46,788 nt of DNA from Hyphomicrobiaceae bacterium (GTDB taxonomy: Bacteria > Pseudomonadota > Alphaproteobacteria > Rhizobiales > Hyphomicrobiaceae): contig JANXWC010000234.1 in the NCBI GenBank assembly GCA_025351355.1, forward strand, positions 1 through 46,788. Direction: 5' to 3'. The notes beneath the pieces are model-generated. The model worked only from the letters and a program-made list of their open reading frames with translations. It was not told the DNA's origin and searched no databases. Of the stretch, positions 18,702-26,777 are shown piece by piece. The position numbers were made by a program, and so were the translations under genes. How positions within the stretch are numbered: position 1 is the stretch's first letter; every line of letters starts with the position of its first letter.

Positions 18702-20522
18702 ATGCCCAGCCACATCGAAGATTACGCAGTGATAGGCGATTGTGAAACCGCAGCACTCGTCGGTCGCAACGGCTCGATAGACTGGTTATGTTGGCCGCGC
18801 TTTGACTCCGGAGCGCTGTTTGCAGCACTGTTGGGCAAGCCGGACAACGGCTTTTGGTGCATTGAACCGGTCGGCGAAGTGAAGCGAGTAGCGCGCAAAT
18901 ATCGCAACAACACGCTGATCCTCGAAACAGAATTTGAAACCGTCGATGGCGGTGCGTTCGCACTAATCGACTTCATGCCGCTCCGCACCAGTGGCTGTAG
19001 CCATGTCGTGCGCATCATGCGCGGGCTGCGCGGCCAAGTGCAGGTGCACACGCGATTGGCGTTGCGCTTTGACTACGGCGCCATCGTTCCTTGGGTCACC
19101 CGCCTGGGACCGGGCTGCATCAAAGCAATCGCTGGTCCGGACATGGTTGTGCTGAGATCAGACCGCGAACTCATGGCCGAAGGCTTTACGCACACCAATT
19201 CCATTACCATAGACGCCGGTGAAACCGCGCATTTCGTGCTGAGTTACGGCTCATCGTTCGACCCTCTGCCCGGTCCGATCGATCCTTTCGGCATGCTGGA
19301 GCAAACGACGGCGGAGTGGCAAACATGGGCCGGCCAATATAAGACTTGTGGCCGTTACGCCAAAGATGTGGTGCGCTCGCTTATCACCCTGAAAGCGCTG
19401 ACCTACAGGCCCACCGGCGGCATCGTCGCGGCCGCAACGACATCGCTTCCCGAACGAATCGGCGGCGAAAGAAATTGGGACTATCGATTTTGCTGGCTGC
19501 GCGATGCGACGTTCACGCTGATGGCGCTCCTGAGTTGCGGCTTCCAGACCGAAGCCGAAGCTTGGCGCCGGTGGTTGCGGCATGCCGTCGCCGGCAAGCC
19601 TAGCCAAGTCCAAATCATGTACGGCCTCGCCGCCGAGCGACGCGTCCCTGAATGGACGGTACCTTGGCTAAATGGCTACCTCGAATCCAATCCAGTCCGC
19701 ATTGGCAATGCTGCGGCAGGACAACTCCAAGTCGACATCTTCGGCGAAGTCATGGATTCGATGTATCAAGCGCAAAAAGCGGGACTGGCGCCGGATTCGT
19801 CCAGTTGGGATTTACAAGTTAAGTTAATGGAGCATCTCGAGACTATCTGGCAGCAACCCGACGAAGGCATTTGGGAATTCCGCGCCGGTCGTCGTCATTT
19901 CACACACTCCAAGGTTATGGCGTGGCTGGCCTTTGATCGCGCCGTCAAATCCGTTGAAGAGTTCGGTCTCGATGGCCCCGTAGATCACTGGCGCAGCGTG
20001 CGCGACCGGATTCACACTCAGGTCTGCCAACATGGTTACGACAACACGGTCGGCGCCTTCGTGCAAAGTTACGGCTCCAAAGAACTGGACGCCAGCGCAT
20101 TGCTCATCTCCCTCGTCGGTTTCCTTCCGCCTTCTGACCCCCGGGTAAAATCGACCGTCGATCGGATCGGCGAGCAGCTCCGCATAAACAATCTGATCCG
20201 CCGTTACCGTACAGACAGCAGCTGCGACGGCTTGAGTGCGGGCGAAGGCGCATTTCTGGCCTGCAGTTTCTGGTTCGCCGACAATCTTATCTTGCAGGGC
20301 CGGCGCGACGAGGCCGTTGAACTGTTTGAACACCTGCTCTCACTGCGAAACGACGTCGGCCTATTGGCCGAAGAATTCGATCCTGTCGCCGGCCACATGC
20401 TTGGCAATTTTCCGCAGGCCTTCTCCCATGTCGCGCTTATCAACACAGCGCACAACCTGGCGAAATCGGATAAGCCCGCCGAACAACGCTCTGGCCACAA
20501 ATCCCAAAAACCAGTCGCCTGA
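18702..20522 (+). CDS. Glycoside hydrolase family 15 protein (glucoamylase/trehalase-like)
   Basis: A 606-aa cytosolic protein without a signal peptide. The N-terminal beta-sandwich domain starts IEDYAVIGDCETAALVGRNG and SIDWLCWPRFDS. The (alpha/alpha)6 barrel begins around residue 230 and includes GGERNWDYRFCWLRDATFT. The two catalytic carboxylates are plausibly E388 (DEGIWEFR) and E557 or E558 (LLAEEFDP). Bacterial members of this type are glucan hydrolases or, in mycobacteria, trehalases. No trehalose or glycogen gene adjoins, so the substrate is open. Confidence 0.9.
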   Translation: MPSHIEDYAVIGDCETAALVGRNGSIDWLCWPRFDSGALFAALLGKPDNGFWCIEPVGEVKRVARKYRNNTLILETEFETVDGGAFALIDFMPLRTSGCSHVVRIMRGLRGQVQVHTRLALRFDYGAIVPWVTRLGPGCIKAIAGPDMVVLRSDRELMAEGFTHTNSITIDAGETAHFVLSYGSSFDPLPGPIDPFGMLEQTTAEWQTWAGQYKTCGRYAKDVVRSLITLKALTYRPTGGIVAAATTSLPERIGGERNWDYRFCWLRDATFTLMALLSCGFQTEAEAWRRWLRHAVAGKPSQVQIMYGLAAERRVPEWTVPWLNGYLESNPVRIGNAAAGQLQVDIFGEVMDSMYQAQKAGLAPDSSSWDLQVKLMEHLETIWQQPDEGIWEFRAGRRHFTHSKVMAWLAFDRAVKSVEEFGLDGPVDHWRSVRDRIHTQVCQHGYDNTVGAFVQSYGSKELDASALLISLVGFLPPSDPRVKSTVDRIGEQLRINNLIRRYRTDSSCDGLSAGEGAFLACSFWFADNLILQGRRDEAVELFEHLLSLRNDVGLLAEEFDPVAGHMLGNFPQAFSHVALINTAHNLAKSDKPAEQRSGHKSQKPVA

Positions 20523-20621
20523 AAGAGCCGCGCTCGCCAGGCAAACGCCAGACCCCATACCCAAACGCCCCGCGTCAGGCTAAAAGCCAATAAAGGATCG
20601 CCCGAGGGGAAACAGTACCGA

Positions 20622-21848
20622 ATGCCAAGCACCACACATGTGTCCACGGGCCTCAACGCTCTCGCCGACGGCCTGATACTCTCGCCGTTTACCCGCATTA
20701 CCCGGCTGCTCGGCGATACCCCGCCCGGCCATGCCAAGCCCATCATCATGACTGCCGGTGATCCGACCGAGACCCCGCCCGGCTTCGTCATCGACAAAAT
20801 GAAGGAAGCCGAGGCCACGCTCGGCAGTTACCCCAAGATCCGCGGCTCCGATGAATTGCGCACGGCCATCGCCGAATGGATCGGCCGCCGTTACAGCATG
20901 TCCGGTCAGATCGACCCCATGCGCGAGGTCCATCCCCTCAACGGCTCGCGCGAAGGGCTGTTCTTTGCGGCCTTGCCGGCCGTTGGTCGCAAGCGCGTTG
21001 ACCGCCCTATCATACTTATGCCGAACCCGTTTTATCAGGTCTACCTCGGCGCCACCTACGCCACCGGCGCCGAAGCCGTATTCCTCAACGCAACCGAGGA
21101 AACCGGCCACCTTCCTGATCTCGACGCCCTCGAACGGGATGAAGCAACCTTGCAGCGTACGGCTGCCTTTTACCTGTGTTCCCCCGCCAACCCGCAAGGC
21201 GCCATGGCGAGCGCTGCCTACATCGGCCGGGCGCTGGCGCTGGCCCGCAAGTACGACTTCATGCTGTTTTTCGACGAATGCTATTCCGAGATCTACAACG
21301 GCGACACCCCCGTCGGTGGCCTGGAAGTCGCGGCCAAGACCTCACAAAAATTCAAGAACATCATTGTTTTCAATTCTCTATCGAAACGTTCCAACCTCCC
21401 GGGGCTGCGTTCGGGCTTCGCCGCCGGCGACGGCGATTTTCTGGAAACCTTTGCCGAAATCCGCAATCTGACCGCCCCTCAGATGCCCGGACCGGTCCAG
21501 CACGCCTCGGCCGCCGTCTGGGCTGAAGAGCAACACGCCGTGCGCATCCGCCAAGCCTACCGAGCCAAGTTCGACGTGTGCGATCAACTGCTCAAGGGCC
21601 GCTTTGGCTACAAAAAGCCAGCCGGCGGCTTCTTTTTGTGGCTTAATATGAAGCATTTAGGCGGCGGAACCAACGCTACGGTAACCCTATGGAAAGATGC
21701 CGGTGTCAAAGTGACCCCCGGTAGCTTCCTCGCCCAGGACGATCCCAATGGGTTCAATCCGGGCAAAGATTTCATCCGCGTCGCGCTGGTGCACGACGTG
21801 GCGACGATCCGGGAGGCGCTGACGAGACTAGTAAAAGTCACCGCGTAA
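20622..21848 (+). CDS. dapC: Succinyldiaminopimelate aminotransferase-like PLP enzyme
   Basis: A 408-aa fold-type I aminotransferase. The PLP lysine is K255 in SLSKRSNLPGLRSGF. PNPFYQVY binds substrate, and the Asp in FFDECYSEIY holds the pyridine nitrogen. The wording FNSLSKRSNLPGLRSGF and LCSPANPQG is typical of DapC, which makes N-succinyl-LL-2,6-diaminopimelate for lysine and peptidoglycan. The Arg near the C-terminus (FIRVALV) binds the substrate carboxylate. It is followed 15 bp later by ftsK, so the two may be co-transcribed. Confidence 0.88.
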   Translation: MPSTTHVSTGLNALADGLILSPFTRITRLLGDTPPGHAKPIIMTAGDPTETPPGFVIDKMKEAEATLGSYPKIRGSDELRTAIAEWIGRRYSMSGQIDPMREVHPLNGSREGLFFAALPAVGRKRVDRPIILMPNPFYQVYLGATYATGAEAVFLNATEETGHLPDLDALERDEATLQRTAAFYLCSPANPQGAMASAAYIGRALALARKYDFMLFFDECYSEIYNGDTPVGGLEVAAKTSQKFKNIIVFNSLSKRSNLPGLRSGFAAGDGDFLETFAEIRNLTAPQMPGPVQHASAAVWAEEQHAVRIRQAYRAKFDVCDQLLKGRFGYKKPAGGFFLWLNMKHLGGGTNATVTLWKDAGVKVTPGSFLAQDDPNGFNPGKDFIRVALVHDVATIREALTRLVKVTA

Positions 21849-21863
21849 CCCAGTCGTGCGTTC

Positions 21864-24674
21864 ATGTCGTCATTCGGTAACGGAGTACCTGGTTCGACTG
21901 GCATAGGCGCAGCCGTGTCAGGCACAATCGCGCCCATTCTGCCGCCGCGTGCGGGCAGGGGCGTGGGTGGCTTTTTGCGCCGCGTAGCCGGCGCATTGCA
22001 GCTGATTGGCTGCACAATTCTGGCGTTCAGCCTGCTGTCGTGGTCGACGGTCGATCCCAGCCTTACTCATGTCGCAAGCGGCGCTGTGCGCAACTGGATG
22101 GGGCCGGTCGGCGCCATCGTCTCGGACTTGTTAGTCCAGCTTCTCGGTGTCGCCAGCATCGTTGCCGTGCTGCCGCCCGCTTATTGGGCGTTGCAACTCG
22201 CTACCCAAGGTTATCTCCCCAACCCCAAGCGCAAACTCGTGTTCGCCCCGTTGGCCGTCATTGGCTTGGCAGTCGCACTCTCGTCTTTACCGGACTTTAC
22301 TGGATGGCCGCTGCGCCATGGCTACGGTGGTGCGGTCGGCGACGTGTTCCAGAACCGACTCACTGCGCTCTTGTCTATCGTTAACGCCACACGAGCGGGA
22401 TTGGCATCTGGCGTCTTGGGTTTTGCCATCGGCTTATTTTGCCTGCAACGCAGTTTTGGGCTTTCGCGCGCTGAGATGAAAGCGGTGTTCCAGTTCGAAA
22501 AGAAATCCAATTCCACCGCGCCAACGACCTCGCATCAGCCACGCACGTACGCGCCGAGAAATCCCGATGCAACCGGATTCCGTCCCCAGCAGCCGGCAGC
22601 CTATCAGCACACACCCATGGCGGCCTCTGCTGCGCCCGCTTGGGACGCAAACAACCACCCTCACCAACATTCTTGGTCTCCACCACATGATCTGCGACCG
22701 GTTTCCCCTCGGTCCACATTCAACGAATCCTGTACTCACGGCGTCCTCCCAACGTCTTTCGTACCGCCACCGTCACGCCACCAGACCGGTTTTGAAGCAC
22801 CCACGCCCGGCCCGGCGCGCCAAGCCTGGCTGCGGCCCATGCATCGCCGCTCCGCGATAGTTGATGGCGCGCCCGCCCCCGCGACCGATCGCCGCCACGC
22901 GCCGGCATTCGATCAGGAAACCGACCACCAAAGTCGCGCCATCGCCGAGCGCTTCGCACCTAGCCAAGTCGAACTCACCAGCCACCCGCTGGCAGGCAAA
23001 ATCGAACCGATCCTCGAACCCATCCCCACGGTGATGGCCGAACCGCCGCAGGTCTTTGCTGCCGCCATCGAACATCGAACGCAGATAATCATGCCGCAGC
23101 GCGCCGAACCGTCGATCGCTGGTCATTCTCCAATCGTGGCACCGGGTGGGTTCTTTGCGCGCATTACGGGTGGACACCGCAGCGCCGATACACAGCACTA
23201 CAAGCGTCCGTCGCTCACCCTTTTGAACCGGCCTCCCGTCCCGGCCCACAATCCTGAAATTACGTCGGCTAAACTGCGCGAGCGTTCTCAGTTGCTGCTC
23301 GAGACACTCGGGGATTTCGGCATCAAGGGCGAAATCATCGCGGTCCGCCCCGGCCCCGTCGTGACTTTGTTTGAATTTGAGCCCGCCCGCGGCACCAAAT
23401 CATCGCGCGTAATCGGTCTGGCTGACGACGTCGCCCGCTCGATGAGTGCGCGCGCGGTTCGCATTGCCGTCGTTCCCGGCGTCAACGCCATCGGCATTGA
23501 GTTGCCGAACGCCACCCGCGAACCGGTTGGTTTCCGCGATCTGCTCGAGCACGACCACTTCCGCAACAGCGATGCCAAACTGCCGTTGGCCCTGGGCAAA
23601 GGTATTGGCGGCAACCCAGTCGTTGCCGATCTCGCCCGCATGCCGCATTTGCTTGTTGCCGGCACGACGGGATCCGGCAAGTCGGTGGGCGTCAATGCGA
23701 TGATCCTGTCGCTGCTTTATCAGCTGTCGCCAGCCGACTGCCGCCTGATCCTGATCGACCCGAAAATGCTGGAGCTGTCAGTCTATAACGGCATTCCACA
23801 CTTGCTGACACCCGTTGTCACTGACCCGAACAAGGCCATCGCTGCGCTCAATTGGGCAGTCGGCGAAATGGAAAACCGTTACCGGCGCATGTCGGCTCTG
23901 TCTGTCCGCAACATCGAAGTTTACAACACTCGTGTCCGCGGCGCGACGCACAGCGACGTGCCTCGCGACGGCAAGACCACCGCCGATCACGCGCCGATGC
24001 CGCATATTGTTATCGTCGTCGACGAGTTCGCCGACCTCATGGCGGTCGCCGGTAAGGAGATCGAGTTCGCGGTCCAGCGCCTCGCACAAATGGCGCGCGC
24101 CGCCGGTATTCATTTGATCATGGCTACACAACGCCCGTCCGTGGACATCATCACCGGCACCATCAAGGCCAATTTCCCGACCCGCATATCCTTCCGCGTG
24201 ACCTCTCGCATCGACAGCCGCACCATCCTCAACGAACAGGGCGCCGAACAGCTCCTGGGTCAGGGCGACATGCTCTATGCCGGCGGTAGCGGGCAGATCA
24301 TGCGGGTGCACGGGCCGTTCGTTTCCGACCAAGAGGTCGAATCGATTGCCAACCATTTGCGTGCACTTGGCCCCCCCGCCTACGTCGAGGGCATCACCGA
24401 TACCCCCGAACTGGAACAAGCAGCCAGTACTCCCGACGCCCTGGACGATGATCACCTCTATGATCGCGCCGTCAGCCTTGTCCGCGCCGATCACAAGGCG
24501 TCCATCAGCTACCTGCAGCGCAAACTCAGCATCGGGTACAATCGCGCGGCAGGCATCATCGAGCGCATGGAACACGACGGTTTGGTCAGCCAGCCATCCG
24601 CGGCCGGCAAACGCGAAGTTTTGACGACGACCGAAGCTGAGCCCCCAACATCCCCGGTGACCGACCGACCCTGA
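21864..24674 (+). CDS. ftsK: DNA translocase FtsK
   Basis: This septal DNA pump clears and positions chromosome termini during division. The 936 aa comprise an N-terminal region with about four membrane spans (residues ~35-200), then a ~270-residue linker rich in Pro, His and Ala. The motor follows: Walker A GTTGSGKS around 600-607 and Walker B IVVDEFADLM at about 716-725. The C-terminal winged-helix gamma domain (DHLYDRAVSLVRAD...ERMEHDGLVS) reads polar DNA motifs. The RecA-like region is fully conserved. It follows dapC by 15 bp. Confidence 0.97.
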   Translation: MSSFGNGVPGSTGIGAAVSGTIAPILPPRAGRGVGGFLRRVAGALQLIGCTILAFSLLSWSTVDPSLTHVASGAVRNWMGPVGAIVSDLLVQLLGVASIVAVLPPAYWALQLATQGYLPNPKRKLVFAPLAVIGLAVALSSLPDFTGWPLRHGYGGAVGDVFQNRLTALLSIVNATRAGLASGVLGFAIGLFCLQRSFGLSRAEMKAVFQFEKKSNSTAPTTSHQPRTYAPRNPDATGFRPQQPAAYQHTPMAASAAPAWDANNHPHQHSWSPPHDLRPVSPRSTFNESCTHGVLPTSFVPPPSRHQTGFEAPTPGPARQAWLRPMHRRSAIVDGAPAPATDRRHAPAFDQETDHQSRAIAERFAPSQVELTSHPLAGKIEPILEPIPTVMAEPPQVFAAAIEHRTQIIMPQRAEPSIAGHSPIVAPGGFFARITGGHRSADTQHYKRPSLTLLNRPPVPAHNPEITSAKLRERSQLLLETLGDFGIKGEIIAVRPGPVVTLFEFEPARGTKSSRVIGLADDVARSMSARAVRIAVVPGVNAIGIELPNATREPVGFRDLLEHDHFRNSDAKLPLALGKGIGGNPVVADLARMPHLLVAGTTGSGKSVGVNAMILSLLYQLSPADCRLILIDPKMLELSVYNGIPHLLTPVVTDPNKAIAALNWAVGEMENRYRRMSALSVRNIEVYNTRVRGATHSDVPRDGKTTADHAPMPHIVIVVDEFADLMAVAGKEIEFAVQRLAQMARAAGIHLIMATQRPSVDIITGTIKANFPTRISFRVTSRIDSRTILNEQGAEQLLGQGDMLYAGGSGQIMRVHGPFVSDQEVESIANHLRALGPPAYVEGITDTPELEQAASTPDALDDDHLYDRAVSLVRADHKASISYLQRKLSIGYNRAAGIIERMEHDGLVSQPSAAGKREVLTTTEAEPPTSPVTDRP

Positions 24675-24911
24675 ACAATTTTCAAGCGGGCAGGTTATCC
24701 AGTGACGCTACCACTGCCAAAACCTTTTCAGTGCATTAGCGCTTCTGCCACCGTCATGTCGTATTGTCCCTACAGGTCAAAGCAGCAAGAATGGGCCGCG
24801 ACGACACTCGCCCTCTTATGCTCCGGCGCTTATCGTCGAACTCACCGGCGGCGCGACTAGCGCAATGAGCGGACTGCCATGCCGATAGAAATCTTTGGGG
24901 AACGAGCCAAA

Positions 24912-25643
24912 ATGACCTATTTTTCGCGTGTAATAGCCGTTTCTAGAGGCTTTAACACCGGGCGAGGGATGGCTACTTGGCTCGCTGCTCTGGCCATCGT
25001 TGCCGGCGCTTTTGGTTCGATATCAATCGAAGCGCGCGCGCAAGGCGCAGCCGCGACGCCCGCTGCTACTGCCGGAAACACGGCTCTGGACGACAAACAA
25101 TCCGCCGCTGTCAAGGATGTCAGCAAGTATTTCAATGATTTAAAACAGCTCAAGGGAAGCTTTAATCAAACGAATGCTGATGGAAAGAAGTTACGCGGCA
25201 AGTTCTTCATCAAACAGCCCGGAAAATTCCGCTTCGACTACGGTAGCGGCAGCAAAATGATCATTGTTTCAGACGGAAAATACCTTTCTATTCAAGATCT
25301 TGACTTAAAAACCGACAGTAGCTGGGAACTCGACCGCACGCCATTTCGCCTGCTGCTTCGCAAAGATGTCGATCTCCTTCGCGACGCCGCCATCCTCGAT
25401 GTCCAGGACGTCGATGATTTAATCATTCTAAGTGTTCAGGATAAAAGCCCCGATACGCTCGGTCGTATTAAGTTATTCCTTGGCAAAAAACCCACTCTTG
25501 AACTGAAGGAGTGGGTCACAACGGACGCTCAGGGCATTGACACGCGGATCGAAATTGCCGACTTGAACAGAGCCGAAGACATTCCCGCCGATACGTTCAC
25601 GCCGAAATCGCCGACTTTGCAACGAATTCAGCAAAACCAATAA
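24912..25643 (+). CDS. lolA: Outer-membrane lipoprotein carrier LolA
   Basis: This periplasmic chaperone carries lipoproteins from the LolCDE transporter to the outer membrane. The N-terminus contains a signal peptide (MATWLAALAIVAGAFG...ARAQ), then an Ala-rich stretch. The LolA core shows VSKYFNDLKQLKGSFNQTNADG, GKFFIKQPGKFRFDYG and SDGKYLSIQD. I prefer ATG 24912 (GGGGAACG upstream), but 24879 and the internal Met of the signal peptide are possible starts. The position after ftsK is conserved in Hyphomicrobiales, here with a 237-bp gap. A hairpin in its 3' part could act as a minus-strand terminator (25485-25516). Confidence 0.92.
   Translation: MTYFSRVIAVSRGFNTGRGMATWLAALAIVAGAFGSISIEARAQGAAATPAATAGNTALDDKQSAAVKDVSKYFNDLKQLKGSFNQTNADGKKLRGKFFIKQPGKFRFDYGSGSKMIIVSDGKYLSIQDLDLKTDSSWELDRTPFRLLLRKDVDLLRDAAILDVQDVDDLIILSVQDKSPDTLGRIKLFLGKKPTLELKEWVTTDAQGIDTRIEIADLNRAEDIPADTFTPKSPTLQRIQQNQ
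25485..25516 (-). terminator. Possible antisense terminator inside lolA
   Basis: Read on the minus strand, ACCCACTC and GAGTGGGT form an 8-bp stem around an 11-nt loop, followed by six T (the A-run at 25485-25490). It lies within the lolA coding sequence (a KKPTLELKEW stretch), so it may be a coincidence of codons. It would stop transcripts reading leftward from the gene at 25952-26467. Confidence 0.35.
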
Positions 25644-25666
25644 AAGGAAAGCGGCGGCAGGCGCCG

Positions 25667-25682
25667 TGTGATAAAAATCACA
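25667..25682 (+). promoter_or_regulatory. CRP/FNR-type operator, perfect TGTGA-N6-TCACA
   Basis: TGTGA (25667-25671) and TCACA (25678-25682) are perfect inverted half-sites separated by TAAAAA, the textbook CRP spacing. The core GTGAT-N4-ATCAC also resembles an FNR-type box. Its centre is about 68-71 bases upstream of the predicted start of the small RNA, the usual class-I activation distance. It lies 24 bp after the lolA stop. Confidence 0.7.
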
Positions 25683-25707
25683 ACCGCGTGATATTGAGCG
25701 TTTGCCC

Positions 25708-25736
25708 TTGCCTATTGCGAATCGGCCCCCTATCTT
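25708..25736 (+). promoter_or_regulatory. Predicted sigma-70 promoter of the lolA-downstream RNA
   Basis: A -35-like TTGCCT (25708-25713) and a -10-like TATCTT (25731-25736) are separated by exactly 17 bases. Transcription would start near 25743. The -35 is imperfect, which fits an activator-dependent promoter given the CRP-type site upstream. Confidence 0.5.
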
Positions 25737-25742
25737 CTGTTC

Positions 25743-25880
25743 ATGCGAGGTAGCGTTCAGTAAGAACTAGTTCCCCCAACTGGTTGAACGCACCTGCGAC
25801 ACTGGTCCCCTCCCAGTGTCGTGCGCTAAAGGCGCACATACCGCCCAGTCTCTTTCCCCCGAAGAGACTGGGCTTTTTCG
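25743..25880 (+). ncRNA. Predicted small RNA with three C-rich hairpin loops
   Basis: Four consecutive hairpins fill the space between lolA and the convergent gene. Hairpin 1 is GCGTTC/GAACGC outside and AACTAGTT/AACTGGTT inside, with loop CCCCC (25753-25791). Hairpin 2 is CGACACTGG/CCAGTGTCG with loop TCCCCTC (25797-25821). Hairpin 3 is a short GTGCGC/GCGCAC with loop TAAAG (25821-25837). Hairpin 4 is the terminator, with loop TCCCCCG. Three loops therefore expose C-runs complementary to Shine-Dalgarno sequences, the logic known from the C-rich loops of alphaproteobacterial CcsR/alpha-r14 RNAs and from RsaE. A promoter and a CRP-type site lie upstream. No convincing open frame covers it. The exact 5' end is inferred. 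I do not recognise the family. Confidence 0.68.
25843..25878 (+). terminator. Intrinsic terminator of the predicted small RNA
   Basis: A perfect 12-bp stem, GCCCAGTCTCTT (25843-25854) with AAGAGACTGGGC (25862-25873), and loop TCCCCCG are followed by TTTTTCGTTT. The T-tract is only on the plus strand, so the hairpin fixes the direction of the RNA. lolA read-through would also stop here. Confidence 0.9.
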
Positions 25881-25951
25881 TTTGAGGTGGTGCTAGGGCT
25901 AAAGATCTCATCGAACGAAGATTAACTGAAATTCTATGCCTCAGATCGAGA

Positions 25952-26467
25952 CTAGTTGTGTAAACGCGATGCCGCGTCGATGACGGCATCGGTTGCCTCA
26001 AGTGAAGGCTCATTGGTCTCGATCGACAGATCCTCGTCGATTTCTCGCAAAGTGGCTGCGGTTTGATTGAGCCTTTGCACGATCTTAGCCGTTAAATGCT
26101 CCGCCAAGCCCGCATCCGCCAGCATCAGCTCATGCATCATGGTGCGCCCGAGCTTCAAGCATCGGACGGGGCCACGAGCCACTACGGTTGCCCCATATTG
26201 ATGCTCGATCAGCATGGCCATTTCCCCGATCAGCGAGCAAATCTCGATCGGCTCCGCGGCGCGCGTTTCATCTGTCGCCATCCATTCTGCTGATCCCGCA
26301 ACAATCAGAAACGCCGCATCAGCATCATCCCCCAGGCGCGTGATCGTATCGCCGACACGAAACACCATGCGCTCGGCACGCCGGGCAATTTCCGTAATTT
26401 GCAGCGCTTTTAGACCTTGAAATAGGTCGACGCGCAACAGCGGCGCCACAAGTGGATCGACTGACAT
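25952..26467 (-). CDS. Cyclic nucleotide-binding-domain protein without DNA-binding domain
   Basis: A ~171-aa protein made of one Crp-type cNMP-binding fold: LFQGLKALQITEIARRAERMVFRVGDTI, AFLIVAGSAEWM, then IGEMAMLIEHQYGATVVA (the phosphate-binding-cassette region), and the long helix. The cassette lacks a clear canonical R(S/T)A core (it reads QYGATV), so ligand binding is uncertain. There is no helix-turn-helix: the protein ends in an acidic tail (DEDLSIETNEPSLEATDAV). It is therefore probably a sensor or partner protein, not a transcription factor. Start 26467 is chosen because homologs start close to the fold; 26497 is also open. It converges on the small RNA. Confidence 0.8.
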   Translation of the reverse strand: MSVDPLVAPLLRVDLFQGLKALQITEIARRAERMVFRVGDTITRLGDDADAAFLIVAGSAEWMATDETRAAEPIEICSLIGEMAMLIEHQYGATVVARGPVRCLKLGRTMMHELMLADAGLAEHLTAKIVQRLNQTAATLREIDEDLSIETNEPSLEATDAVIDAASRLHN

Positions 26468-26777
26468 CGCAAAACACCCCACGAAACGACCGCTCATGGA
26501 CGCGAGCGAACGAAACTGGACGGGCTCGAACTTGCAACGAATGCGCAGCGCCGCCTTACAACTTACGCGACAAGAAACTTAACGTTACACCGACCGATCC
26601 GCCGCGTCGAGGCATTGGAGATTTATCTTGTTGATAAATAGAGCGTCTTTACCCAGCCAGAGCGCCCGATGATGAGCGAGAGTGGATCCGGCAGAAGCGT
26701 GAGTGGTTTTCCCGACAACGCACACGGTTACACAAAGCACTAGCGGCGTTCCATCATTCCCATTTATGCGGACAGCC
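26468..26777. other. Gene-free stretch between the cNMP protein and cenR
   Basis: I find no convincing coding frame, tRNA or terminator with a T-tract here. A short palindrome TTTATC-TTGTT-GATAAA (26622-26638) lies in the middle, about 140 bases after the cenR stop. The promoter of the cNMP-binding gene must lie in the left part, but I cannot place it. Confidence 0.5.

Noticed and set aside
25741-26013. 90-codon minus-strand open frame over the small-RNA region
   Set aside because: No family features, and it overlaps the end of the cNMP gene; the hairpins and T-tract explain the sequence better.
26621-26639. TTTATC...GATAAA palindrome before the cNMP gene
   Set aside because: A 6-bp stem without a T-tract; too weak to call a terminator or an operator.
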